The notes under the pieces were generated by a model. It was not told where the DNA came from, did no database searches, and saw only the letters and a program-made list of their open reading frames with translations. Below, in pieces: positions 31,501 to 37,200 of a stretch of DNA of 64,000 nt; position 1 is the stretch's first letter; the number at the start of each line of letters is the position of its first letter. The translations under genes were made by a program, and so were the position numbers. The DNA lies in NCBI GenBank assembly GCA_004762155.1, contig SIHP01000007.1, forward strand, positions 62,001 through 126,000. Direction: 5' to 3'. Source of the DNA: Flavobacteriaceae bacterium. Its GTDB lineage: Bacteria > Bacteroidota > Bacteroidia > Flavobacteriales > Flavobacteriaceae.

Positions 31501-32155
31501 TACAAGTACTGAAGCTACAGTTTCCTTAACAGAAGGAGGTGTCTATACTGCAACAGTAACAACAGGAACAGGTTGTATTAGTACAGATAGTATTGAAATA
31601 AAAACATCAGAAGCAGGAATTAATGCACAGTTTTTAATAACCTCACAAGCTTTTGCTGGAGAAGATATTGTATTGGTAAACACAAGCAATCCAATAAGTG
31701 AAGAAATAGAATGGTTATTTCCTGATGGAGTAGAAGTAATAGCGACAAACGGAGTAGATACAATTACATTACGTTTTGAAGAAGCAGGTGCTTATGAAAT
31801 TATTTTACGTTCTATTCAAGGTCGTTGTTATGAAGATTATACAAAGACGGTAATTGTAGGAGAACCACAAGATATTCCAGATATTGGAGACGCTGAAGAT
31901 CCTTTTATTGTAGATTTTAATAATTATCCTAATCCAACATCTGGAGATTTTAACGTAACAATAGCATTAAAAGAAGAAGCAATGATTTCATTACGTCTGT
32001 TCAGTTTAATTTCAAACGTTCCAGTAGATACTAAGATGTTAAACGGACAAAGTGATTATGATGTTGATTACGATTTAAATTTACCAACAGGAGTTTATTT
32101 CTTATTATTAGAAACATCAAAAGAAACAGAAATACGTAAAATAGTTATTGAGTAA
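19550..32155 (+). CDS. Giant SprB-repeat adhesin with T9SS tail
   Basis: The 4201-residue protein has a signal peptide (MKKILLIYLFIISLVGIEKG), an N-terminal domain of about 400 residues with an Asp-rich loop, and then about 40 SprB-type repeats (about 405-3960) of the form CNG..GSI.LTASGGSG.Y.Y.W, then AG.Y.V.V.D..GC. Near the end are a PKD-like domain (about 4020-4110, with FPDGVEV and FEEAGAYEI) and a T9SS type A sorting domain (about 4125-4201; NYPNPTSGDFNV, GVYFLLLET). SprB of Flavobacterium johnsoniae is the mobile gliding adhesin. This protein shares the repeat type but is shorter and has no sprF-like PorP/SprF gene next to it. It is therefore an SprB-like adhesin, not necessarily the motility adhesin itself. 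Confidence 0.93.
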   Translation: MKKILLIYLFIISLVGIEKGITQEQKYHLEYSYTHKAYKGGFNSVSSHNTKIIALDDEGNEIGYSSTVSQTVFNYFGDHVLTDQGGVTLEAKPHRIMIDGGFGRSNPGVDDDDDSVEIGFSYYLPSEDIFSYQHTDDNSIHKFDVEIVVAPIIVQEIGDYDINTSHPYFLCPEDPMISNLDSFTFDGNTSVSWYFFAEQEDSLGLLEEVPGFNFVAASVSSLNIGFGVNYILDQMDDVGSVSYKEFIPSGNLRLRMFVRSSSLGKSFTIEDSAVDRVIEVCSPDLVGDIQVLNPDCYDETGGSFSFILDEEISDFQELFVTILGPDFDAENDAITNNFDSTNGEYLYETIEKTGGQTIFEWKKRSTAPLNGRYKILYQLLPSGQDPSSTDLTSLEGSDIFEIEVPNQLTFTTTLTDIKCNGATGSITIIVSGGSGIYEFQQNGGSWSSFVSGYTIPNLVAGSTHTIKVRDSNDCEAREDNGTVKITSDTFSSPTAVIISGIETNPKGNGLEDGSISTIVGGGAGSYTYLWYRVSGSTSTLLSGETNSSLTFVGSGNYKVIVKDANNCTKEATFTLTDPPLLVATINSGGTIACDGDSVTLSSSVSGGIESGSYDYQWKRNGASVSGGTGSSLVVSTSGSYTLEVTDDNNITKTSNTLTITKPSAVTFTASFGSNTSCNGGNNGTINLTASGGIGSYRYAYRTSSFGSTTPTVWQSFTGGNNHIIEGLSAGTYYIQVSNTNNCTGKSGTSKEVTINIGEPSVLEITLDTKESTSEATELDGSIKISVDGGTEGYSYSWVKSGTSGVYSTDKNISGLGVGTYTVTVSDANFSGATGYEGCQSTASYVVSTASPLVISEIDINNPITCNNGSNGELTISGNVSGGTPAYSYQWYKSNGSGYIILTGKTASTLSNAEAGDYRVMVTDSRSVTASKEIILNQPTPVTFSAVKNTDIKCDGEKGSIRLTASGGSGSFQYQNNGGSWITFTSGAILSNTIEGSSYVIKVRDSAGCIAQESGGDKEISISFPDYDIITFSGTVTPATGNGLSTGGVIIETPSGGFLSSGDNYSYDWSNGTTTQNLVNVPAGVYSLIVYDSNGCSSASVSFEVTEPEELTVSISETSSITCNGGNGRLTASGDGGVVGTGYKYTWYNSSDTQQGTGETLNALAGDYYVVITDNSTKINTTTSSVFTLNQPTPVTFTATKELDIKCDGETGSIRIDASGGSGTYQYAIIVGNFGSTLPDWEDFPTATPTVKIIPDLKEGTTYSVKVQDTAACIAQESGSDKEVSILFPDYDIITFSGTVTAATGNGEDNGSITIETPSGGFLSPGDNYSYEWSNGTTIQNLVDVPAGDYSLIVSDSNGCSSETKVFEVKEPKELTVNILETSSITCNGGNGRLTASGDGGVVGSGYSYTWYKVGNSSSIGTGTTLNRVAGDYYVVITDNSTKVNTTTSSVFTLNQPTPVTFSAAKEVEILCDGQKGSIKLTASGGSGSFQYQNNGGSWVSFTSGSSITGLAEGSLNKIKVRDTAACIAQLSGSDKEVSISFPSYAPITFTGIATAATGNGLLNGSIDVSGVLGGSGGYVYSWSNGAITQDITGLSAGDYSLIVSDSNGCSSASVSFEVTEPEELTVSISETSSIVCNAGTGELTASGDGGILGSGYSYTWYEVGNSSSIGTGTTLNRVAGDYYVVITDKSNPVNTTTSSVFKLEEPTPVTFSAVKNVDILCDGETGSIKLTASGGSGSFQYQNNGGSWVSFTSGFSITGLAEGSLNKIKVRDSKACVAQASGIDKELSISFPSYAPITFTGIATAATGNGLLNGSIDVSGVSGGSGGYTYSWSNGATTQDLTGLSAGDYSLIVSDSNGCNSASVSFEVTEPEELTVSISETNSIVCNAGTGELTASGDGGVVGSGYSYTWYEVGNSSSIGTGTILNRVVGDYYVVITDKSNPVNTTTSSVFKLEEPTPVTFSAVKNVDILCDGETGSIKLIASGGSGSFQYQNNGGSWVSFTSGSSITGLAEGSLNKVKVRDSKACVAQASGIDKELSISFPSYAPITFTGIATAATGNGLLNGSIDVSGVSGGSGGYTYSWSNGAITQDITGLLAGDYSLVVSDSNGCSSASVSFEVTEPEELTVSISETSSIVCNAGTGELTASGDGGILGSGYSYTWYKVGEPSSVGTGAILNTVAGNYYVVITDKSNPVNTTTSSSYILNEPTKVLFSASILNNVYCKGGSDGRINIAGINSDVGNYEYKYRDKSTGNTIQGWTGFTLTNSHIIEGLSSGSYIVEVRDGSGCTGYLSTGETSIELTIVEPEEELSIDLVTPTNPDEFEIANGSIVIDVSGGLPFDGTAGYNVTWTGDTNNTGVLSIIGDRITINNLLEGDYRVTIQNGAYGSSAITSNNTCEVTTGSIKLIEPEKLEVTVSIEEDIKCYGDIETIVLKANPEGGVQNTSYQYEWFQVNDVANPSAVTSLGIYTQIISQLSAGIYKVKITDDNGISVFSDNADLSGPTKITIDDSLVTQLTCYGVDSGVIEVSASGGTVSDTYRFVWDYETFTGEKSSLTTTTNVRTDLAPGKYTLTVKDDNNCTSDSQIFTIDALPVFDVSSVSLIRPSEGASDGSIHIEITGGEVPHSFQWYKKNTVTELFEEITRTSTEETGLEVGDYAVIITDAIGCVHREEYSLKNPGELIADIVETNSISCFDRSDGQLYVEAVGGSGGNTYTWYNALDNSEIGTNSQYLNNVSIGTYYVIVNDADGVTEQSPAYTIGQPTAVNLSSSSSVNLSCFESGDGSISLTANGGTGAYTYRVSQDGLGYGSNIAFTNSNSTVLENLVAGTYEIQIQDANGCYFEEENTKNIIIHSIEITQPNFLEISNATITDLTGFELSNGSIVTTIIGGTEPYTYVWTNALNEIQSSTTNSIANVSADIYTVNITDAQGCTTTGTYEVTQPDLLEVSISQEAFILCNADASADLQGNATGGSGGNIYTWYNSSDQEIGSSANIYNLVAGDYYIKVVDSNNNEATTPIFTVTEPTAVVASSSSVNLSCFESGDGSISLTANGGTGAYTYRVNQDGLGYGSNIAFTNSNSTVLENLVAGTYEIQIQDANGCYFEENDLPNTITIEVTQPNFLEISNNTITDLTGFELSNGSIVTTVIGGTEPYTYVWTNASNEIQSSTSNSIINISADIYTLNITDAQGCTTTGTYEVTQPDLLEISISQEAFILCNADASADLQGNATGGSGGNVYTWYNSSDQEIGSSANIYNLVAGDYYIKVVDSNNNEATTPVFTVTEPTAVVASSSSINLSCFESGDGSISLTANGGTGAYTYRVNQDGLGYGSRIAFINSNSTGLENLVAGTYEIQIQDANGCYFEENDLPNTITIEVTQPNFLEISNATVSDLTGFELSNGSIVTTVIGGTEPYTYVWTNASNEVQTSTSNSITNISADIYTVNITDAQGCTTTGTYEVTQPDLLEISISQEAFILCNADASADLQGNATGGSGGNVYTWYNSLDQEIGSSANIYNLVAGDYYIKVVDSNNNEATTPIFTVTEPTAVIASSSSVNLSCFESGDGSISLTGNGGTGAFTYRVNQDGLGYGSSIAFTSANTTTLENLVAGTYEIQIQDANSCYFEENDLPNTITIEVTQPNFLEISNATVSDLTGFELSNGSIVTTVIGGTEPYTYVWTNALNEVQTSTTNSITNISADIYTLNITDAQGCTTTGTYEVTQPDLLEISISQEAFILCNADASADLQGNATGGSGGNVYTWYNSLDQEIGSSANIYNLVAGDYYIKVVDSNNNEAITPIFTVNQPDVLATIIDATYTSCGTGNDWEITATVTGGTLPYSYNWSNGATTATINNVAAGNYFVVIEDLNGCRIVENYSVIVPEVLVVEETVKELYCASSCEGEISLTITGGIAPYNIEWNTGAITPIISDLCAGNYIVTITDQKGCEVVKEYTIEDPAVISVDLEEDKTLCSGQYHQLDISINDPDASYYWESDNGFTSTEATVSLTEGGVYTATVTTGTGCISTDSIEIKTSEAGINAQFLITSQAFAGEDIVLVNTSNPISEEIEWLFPDGVEVIATNGVDTITLRFEEAGAYEIILRSIQGRCYEDYTKTVIVGEPQDIPDIGDAEDPFIVDFNNYPNPTSGDFNVTIALKEEAMISLRLFSLISNVPVDTKMLNGQSDYDVDYDLNLPTGVYFLLLETSKETEIRKIVIE
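22361..26164 (+). repeat. Five long units of about 750 bp in the adhesin gene
   Basis: Units begin at 22361, 23120, 23915, 24665 and 25415, each with CC(A/T)ACACCAGTAAC, and the last ends at 26164. The last three are exactly 750 bp each. Every unit encodes three SprB-type repeats in a fixed order, and units four and five are nearly identical in DNA. The first two are more diverged and differ in length (759 and 795 bp). Confidence 0.9.
27841..30942 (+). repeat. Four long units of 774 bp in the adhesin gene
   Basis: A second family of units starts at 27841, 28621, 29395 and 30169. Spacing is 780 bp for the first and exactly 774 bp for the others (258 residues). Each unit holds three SprB-type repeats, starting with SSVNLSCFESGDGSISL and ending with ATTPIFTVTEP. 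Copies are almost identical at the DNA level, which points to recent amplification or gene conversion. Confidence 0.92.
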
Positions 32156-32179
32156 TTAGAAAATATAAGGATATAAACC

Positions 32180-32263
32180 GTCATTCCGATTGAGGTACGA
32201 AAGAAGGAATCTGCTAATTCATATACAGATTACTTCATTACACTCCGTTACATTCGTAATGAC
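32180..32263. repeat. 84-bp palindromic repeat, copy 1
   Basis: The element begins GTCATTCCGA and ends TCGTAATGAC, with an inner GAAGGAATCTG...CAGATTACTTC pair, so the whole unit can fold back on itself. It lies 24 bases after the adhesin stop codon. A second copy of the same length is at 33768-33851. It is REP- or MITE-like and carries no gene. Confidence 0.85.
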
Positions 32264-32390
32264 AAAATAAGAATATATTCAAGTGGTTTTTATAGATAGA
32301 AACGAAAATAAAATCAGAAGTTAAAATTAAATGAATAAAAGAAAAAGAGGCTTTTTAAATCTTTCAATCATTTAATATTTCAATAAAAAA

Positions 32391-33761
32391 ATGAATAAAA
32401 AAAATAACATAAAGCAGTTTGTTACAATACTGGTTTCAATACTCTTAATAATTGCTTGTGCTAATTCAAGAGAGCAAGCAATACCTATTACTGCGGATTT
32501 TAGTTTTTCTGTAGTAAATAACGATTATTCGGTGCCAGTTCAGGTTAAAATCAGTAATGAAACAGAAGGAGCTGAAGAATACAATTGGACATTTGAAGGA
32601 GGTTCTCCATCAATTTCTACAGATAGAAATCCAGGGACTATTGTATATACTCAAAAAGGAATTTATACTATTGTTTTAGAAGCAACAAATCAAGATGGAA
32701 GCCTGGATACAAAAGAGATAACCATTGATATTGATGCTGAAGTTATTACAGGTTTTAGTACAGAAATTATAGAAAGTAATTATCCACCAATGGAAGTTGC
32801 CATAACAAATACTACTATAGGAGCAACAGCATATAATTGGACATTTGAAGGCGGAACACCAGCAACAACAACAGTACAGTATCCAGATAATGTGGTGTTT
32901 AATACGCCAGGAGAACATCGTATTGTTTTAGAAGTTACAAATGGGTTAGAAACCTATGAAGTAGAAGAAACGGTTACAGTAGCACCTAATTTACTAGTAG
33001 ATTTTTATTATGATACTTCTTTTGATGATAACGATTATCAAGTGCCAGTAACCTTTCAATTGTACAATACAAGTATTAGTGCAACAGATTATGTTTGGAC
33101 GTTTGAAGGCGGAAATCCATCAACAATAACAGAAGAAAATCCATCTGTAACGTTTACAACTCCAGGGACGTATTCGTTAACTTTAACGGCAACAAATGGT
33201 AAAGAAACCAATTCCAATACTAAAGAAGTTACAGTAGTTGAAAACACCAATTTAAGAGTTTTTGAAAACATACAATTGGGTATTAACACAGCACATACAA
33301 ACAATGGTGTGGGGGCCTTTTTCTCAACGCTTACAGGTGAAGTTTATGCCAAAGAAGAAGTAACAGCAGAAAATGGATCATTAATAGATGTTGTTTTCTT
33401 TGGATTAAATGAAGGTTTTACCTTTAATAAATTTGTATCGCCAAGTGAAGTAGCAAGTTTAACTTTTGATGCCATTCCAAATGCAATTTCAACAACCGTA
33501 ATTAACAAACAAGAATCTTGTGAGTGTAATGCGGTAATGACGGTTTCTACTTTTGATGAAATGCTTGACGATACTGAGTTGGAGAGTTTAGAAATTACAG
33601 AAGTTGCAGATGAATTACAAGATTTTGATGCCACAACAATACCAAGAATAGTATTGTTTGAAACCCAAGACGGACGAAAAGGTGCCATAAAAATAAAAGA
33701 GTTTATCGTTAATGGAGATAATTCTTATATAAATACAGATATAAAAGTTCAAAAAGAGTAA
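32391..33761 (+). CDS. Lipoprotein with three PKD domains
   Basis: The 456-residue protein has a lipoprotein signal (SILLIIAC, lipidated Cys near residue 23). Three PKD domains follow (about 33-115, 117-200 and 203-285), each with the core Y.WTFEGG.P and then a strand like GIYTIVLEATN. The C-terminal 170 residues have no domain I recognise and end with a basic segment. It should be anchored in the outer membrane or periplasmic leaflet. Its place between the adhesin gene and the toxin-like gene suggests an accessory or anchoring role in the same surface system. Palindromic 84-bp repeats flank it on both sides. Confidence 0.85.
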   Translation: MNKKNNIKQFVTILVSILLIIACANSREQAIPITADFSFSVVNNDYSVPVQVKISNETEGAEEYNWTFEGGSPSISTDRNPGTIVYTQKGIYTIVLEATNQDGSLDTKEITIDIDAEVITGFSTEIIESNYPPMEVAITNTTIGATAYNWTFEGGTPATTTVQYPDNVVFNTPGEHRIVLEVTNGLETYEVEETVTVAPNLLVDFYYDTSFDDNDYQVPVTFQLYNTSISATDYVWTFEGGNPSTITEENPSVTFTTPGTYSLTLTATNGKETNSNTKEVTVVENTNLRVFENIQLGINTAHTNNGVGAFFSTLTGEVYAKEEVTAENGSLIDVVFFGLNEGFTFNKFVSPSEVASLTFDAIPNAISTTVINKQESCECNAVMTVSTFDEMLDDTELESLEITEVADELQDFDATTIPRIVLFETQDGRKGAIKIKEFIVNGDNSYINTDIKVQKE

Positions 33762-33767
33762 ATAAAC

Positions 33768-33851
33768 GTCATTCTGAACGAGGAACGAGAGAAGGAATCT
33801 GCTTAATCAATATACAGATTACTTCATTGCACTTCGTTCATTCGCAATGAC
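33768..33851. repeat. 84-bp palindromic repeat, copy 2
   Basis: This copy has the same length and layout as the one at 32180-32263 (GTCATTCTGA...CGCAATGAC, inner GAAGGAATCTG...CAGATTACTTC), with scattered substitutions that partly keep the pairing. It begins 7 bases after the PKD lipoprotein stop. Another GTCA...TGAC-bounded stretch without close similarity follows at 33865-33914. Confidence 0.85.
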
Positions 33852-33961
33852 AATAAAAAAAGATGTCAGTTCGAGAAATCCGAAAAAGGAATTTTTTCTA
33901 GTGGTTATGATGACAGAAATCAGTAAATATTGGTATCGACCTATTGATAAAAAGACCGCTT

Positions 33962-33987
33962 CGCAAAGTCTCCTGACTTAGCGGAAA
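33962..33987. repeat. 26-bp direct repeat, left copy
   Basis: The sequence begins CGCAAAGTCTCC and ends GACTTAGCGGAAA, and it is itself an imperfect palindrome. An identical copy lies at 42007-42032, on the other side of the toxin-like gene and its partner. Confidence 0.85.
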
Positions 33988-34029
33988 GCGTAAAGAATTG
34001 AAAATAGAAGGAGATTAAAAAAACATACT

Positions 34030-34047
34030 CAAAGTCATGAGACTTTG
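34030..34047. repeat. Short palindrome CAAAGTC-N4-GACTTTG
   Basis: This is a perfect 7-bp stem with a loop of four bases. It belongs to the same family as 34107-34124, 42110-42128 and 42207-42224, which all share AAAGTC/GACTTT arms. Confidence 0.8.
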
Positions 34048-34106
34048 CGCAGCAGAAGTGCTAATAAACGAAAGTAAAATAGAAAGAGATAAAATAAAAA
34101 AATATT

Positions 34107-34124
34107 CAAAGTCGAAAGACTTTG
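34107..34124. repeat. Short palindrome CAAAGTC-N4-GACTTTG
   Basis: This second copy has a GAAA loop. It overlaps the first codons of the longest open frame of the toxin-like gene, which is one reason to place that gene's start further downstream. Confidence 0.8.
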
Positions 34125-34256
34125 CAAAGCGATTTTTTGAATACACAAAACGCTAAGAAAAAGAAGAATACTATTCAATTTTTGAATTTTTCAATTTTTG
34201 AATACATAAACACAAAACCAAAAAGTTTGGAAACAAAAAAAGTTAAATATAACGGA

Positions 34257-37200
34257 ATGGTAAAAGCACTAGTAGCACTAGTTGTTTGTTTGGTAAACGA
34301 AAAAAGAAAAAGGTATTTTTCTATACTCAAACAAGTAACCAATAACCAAAAACGAATAACTAAAATAGTTACTATTTACGCAGTATTATTAACTACTGTA
34401 GTAACAGCACAAGTATATCCAGTACAAGTAACTCCGCAGCTAGTACCACCATACAGTTTAAAACTATCAGATTATCAAACAACATCTAGCGAAAAACTAT
34501 TTGTAAACCTATTACTTACGGATGTAAATGAATTAGGTAGGCAAGTACGCTTAAAAATGTATATCGAAGGAGAAGGATTAAACATCCAAACCTTAGATTT
34601 TGTAGCAGGTGCAAATCCTATTAATTTAGATGGAGGAATAAACCAACGTTTATCCAACTTAGATTTACGTCCGTATTTTAATTTAAATAATTTATTAGGA
34701 ATCACACCAGAACAATACAATACTTCCTTGCCAGAAGGACGTTACGATTTTTGTTTTGAAGTATACGATTTCTTATCAGGACAACAATTATCCAGAAAAA
34801 GTTGTTTTTCAGTTTATCTTATTTTAAACGAACCACCAATATTAAACATACCAGGAAATAGCGATTTAGTAACCGCTAAAAACCCGCAAAACATAATTTT
34901 TAATTGGACACCGCGCCATTTAAACGCAACTAATGTTCAATACGAATACACGCTAAAAGAATTGTGGGATACTAAAATAGATCCGCAAGCAGCCTTTTTA
35001 GCAAGTCCAGCATTACATCAAGAAACTACGTTTGCTACCACACTTTTATACGGGCCAGCAAACACCCAATTATTAGAAGGAAAAACCTACGGATGGCAAG
35101 TACGTGCTTTGGTAAGTGACGGAATTAGTGAAACCTCCGTATTTAGAAACGACGGATATAGCGAAATTTTTTACTTTAATTATGTAGGCGATTGCGATAC
35201 CCCAAGTTTTATTATTTCTGAAGCAGAAAGCTCAAAAACAGTAAAAATTCTATGGCAATACTCAGATCATATTCGTTACGAAATACAATACCGTAAAAAA
35301 GGATATGGAGACGACGATTGGTTTAGTGCTTATGCATATAACCAAGAAACGACTATAAGAAATTTAGAAGAAGGAACGGTATATGAATTTAGAGTTGGAG
35401 GAGAATGTACTACAAACGGTGGTTTTGCTTTTTCAGAAATTCACGAATTTACCACACCAACCGAAGAAGAAGAAGCCTATTATAATTGTGGAATTCCGCC
35501 AGAAATAAAAATTAGCAATCAAGATCCGCTACCAAAAATAGGCGCAAGCGAAACATTTACTGCAGGAGATTTCCCGGTAGTTGTTGTAGAAGTATCTGGT
35601 GGTAACGGTAATTTTTCAGGTTGGGGATATATAACATTACCTTTTTTAGCAAAAGTAAATCAGGCTATAAATCTTTTAGATAATGCTACCGAAGATGAAA
35701 ATGGAGAAGGTGGAACTAGCATTGGAAAATACACTCGTATTCGTGTAGAATTTAAAGGAATTAGTATAAATACAGATTATCAGTTAACTGCAGGAACAGT
35801 AGAAACAAGTTATGATCCAAATTGGGGAGGAATTTTAAGTGTAGACGATCTTGTAGATTATATTACTGGTGATGAAGGAGATATTGCAACTTATCATGCA
35901 GAAAACACAAACCTTGCAGATGTTATTGTAAACGATGCAGGAAACATTATTTTAATAGATACTGATGGAAATGAAATTCCTATTGAAGTTCGTAAACCAG
36001 TAGTAATCACAGATTCTGAAGGTGAACAATGGACGGTACATGAAGATGGAACGGTAACTGAAGGCGGATATGCAGCAGAAGGCGGAGCACCAACAAGTAG
36101 TAATACCAATGGAATAGCAAATAATGGAGACGTTACACAAATATCATCAAAAGATGTAACCGTAGTTTTTAAACCTTCTGGTTTTTACGATACAGATGCG
36201 TTAAGAGACGATATAACAGATGAAAAGTTTACCAAAAACTACGAAAGCATTCCTCAAGCTAATGGAGGCGATTATAACGTATTGTACAAAGCATTAAGTG
36301 ATCTTTCTTCTAATACAACAGATGTTTTAACTGCAGAAGCAAGTTTTAGCAATAACAAAACCAAAGACGATATTGTTTTTAAAACCAAGCAAGGTACCGC
36401 AGTTGCTGCAACTTGGAGTGGAAATACGGCTACAATACAACTTAAAAGAACGTTTGAGTTTGGTAAAGATGAAATTTTAGCTACTGTAAAACCAAAAGAT
36501 TCAACCGCAAAATACGATGTGGCTGGTAAAGTAAACGTTTGGCATCTACAACAAAAAGAAATTAATTTAACGATTGTTCCAATAGGAAATGCAACGGTAA
36601 GTAGTAGTATAAAAGATGAAATAAATGAAATTTATAATGTAGCTGGAGTTAATTTTAATATTACTGTAGCTCCAAGTTTTAGTATTAACCAATCTGATTG
36701 GGATGTTGAAAATAGTAACGGAAAATTAGATATTGGTGATAGTAATACTTTGGCAAATTATACTATTGAAGAACGTGCTATTTTTAATAAATATAAAGCT
36801 CAAAATTCAGTAAATAGCCAAATGTATTACATGTTCGTTTTAGGAAGTGATATTTCTACTACTGATTCAAGTATAGATGGTTTTATGCCTTTAAAACGTC
36901 AATATGGTTTTGCGTTTAATCCAAGTGAAAAAGCGAGAACTATAGCGCACGAACTAGGGCACGGAATTTTTGGCTTAAAACATCCTTTTATTGAGTATTC
37001 TATTACCCAAGGAAGCACAGACCTTCTTATGGATTATGGTTCTGGAAAGCAGTTTACCAATATGGATTGGCAAAAAATGCATGAGCCAGGTTTACAATTG
37101 TATTGGTTTCAAGGTGATGAGGATGGGGAGAGTGCGACTGTAGTTAATATGGAATCTTTAAAAGATTTTGCAAATAGCAATGATACATTTACTTTTTATA

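Larger units (their letters stand above)
33852..34256. other. Repeat-rich leader of the toxin-like gene
   Basis: No gene is apparent in these 405 bases. They hold a GTCA...TGAC-bounded element (33865-33914), the 26-bp repeat CGCAAAGTCTCCTGACTTAG-GCGGAAA type (33962-33987), and two hairpins built on CAAAGTC/GACTTTG (34030-34047 and 34107-34124). The frame of the following gene is open back to 34122, but its first codons are formed by the second hairpin. Confidence 0.7.

Noticed and set aside
19550..32155. Calling the giant adhesin sprB itself
   Set aside because: The repeat family is shared, but length, N-terminus and neighbours (no PorP/SprF-like gene) do not prove orthology.
33760..34130. 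CRISPR array from short repeated palindromes
   Set aside because: Spacing is irregular, copies differ in loop and length, and no cas genes are near.
34122..34256. N-terminal extension of the toxin-like gene to 34122
   Set aside because: The extra 45 residues start from TTG inside a palindromic repeat, are Lys/Asn-rich and precede what looks like the natural start and signal segment, so I start the gene at 34257.
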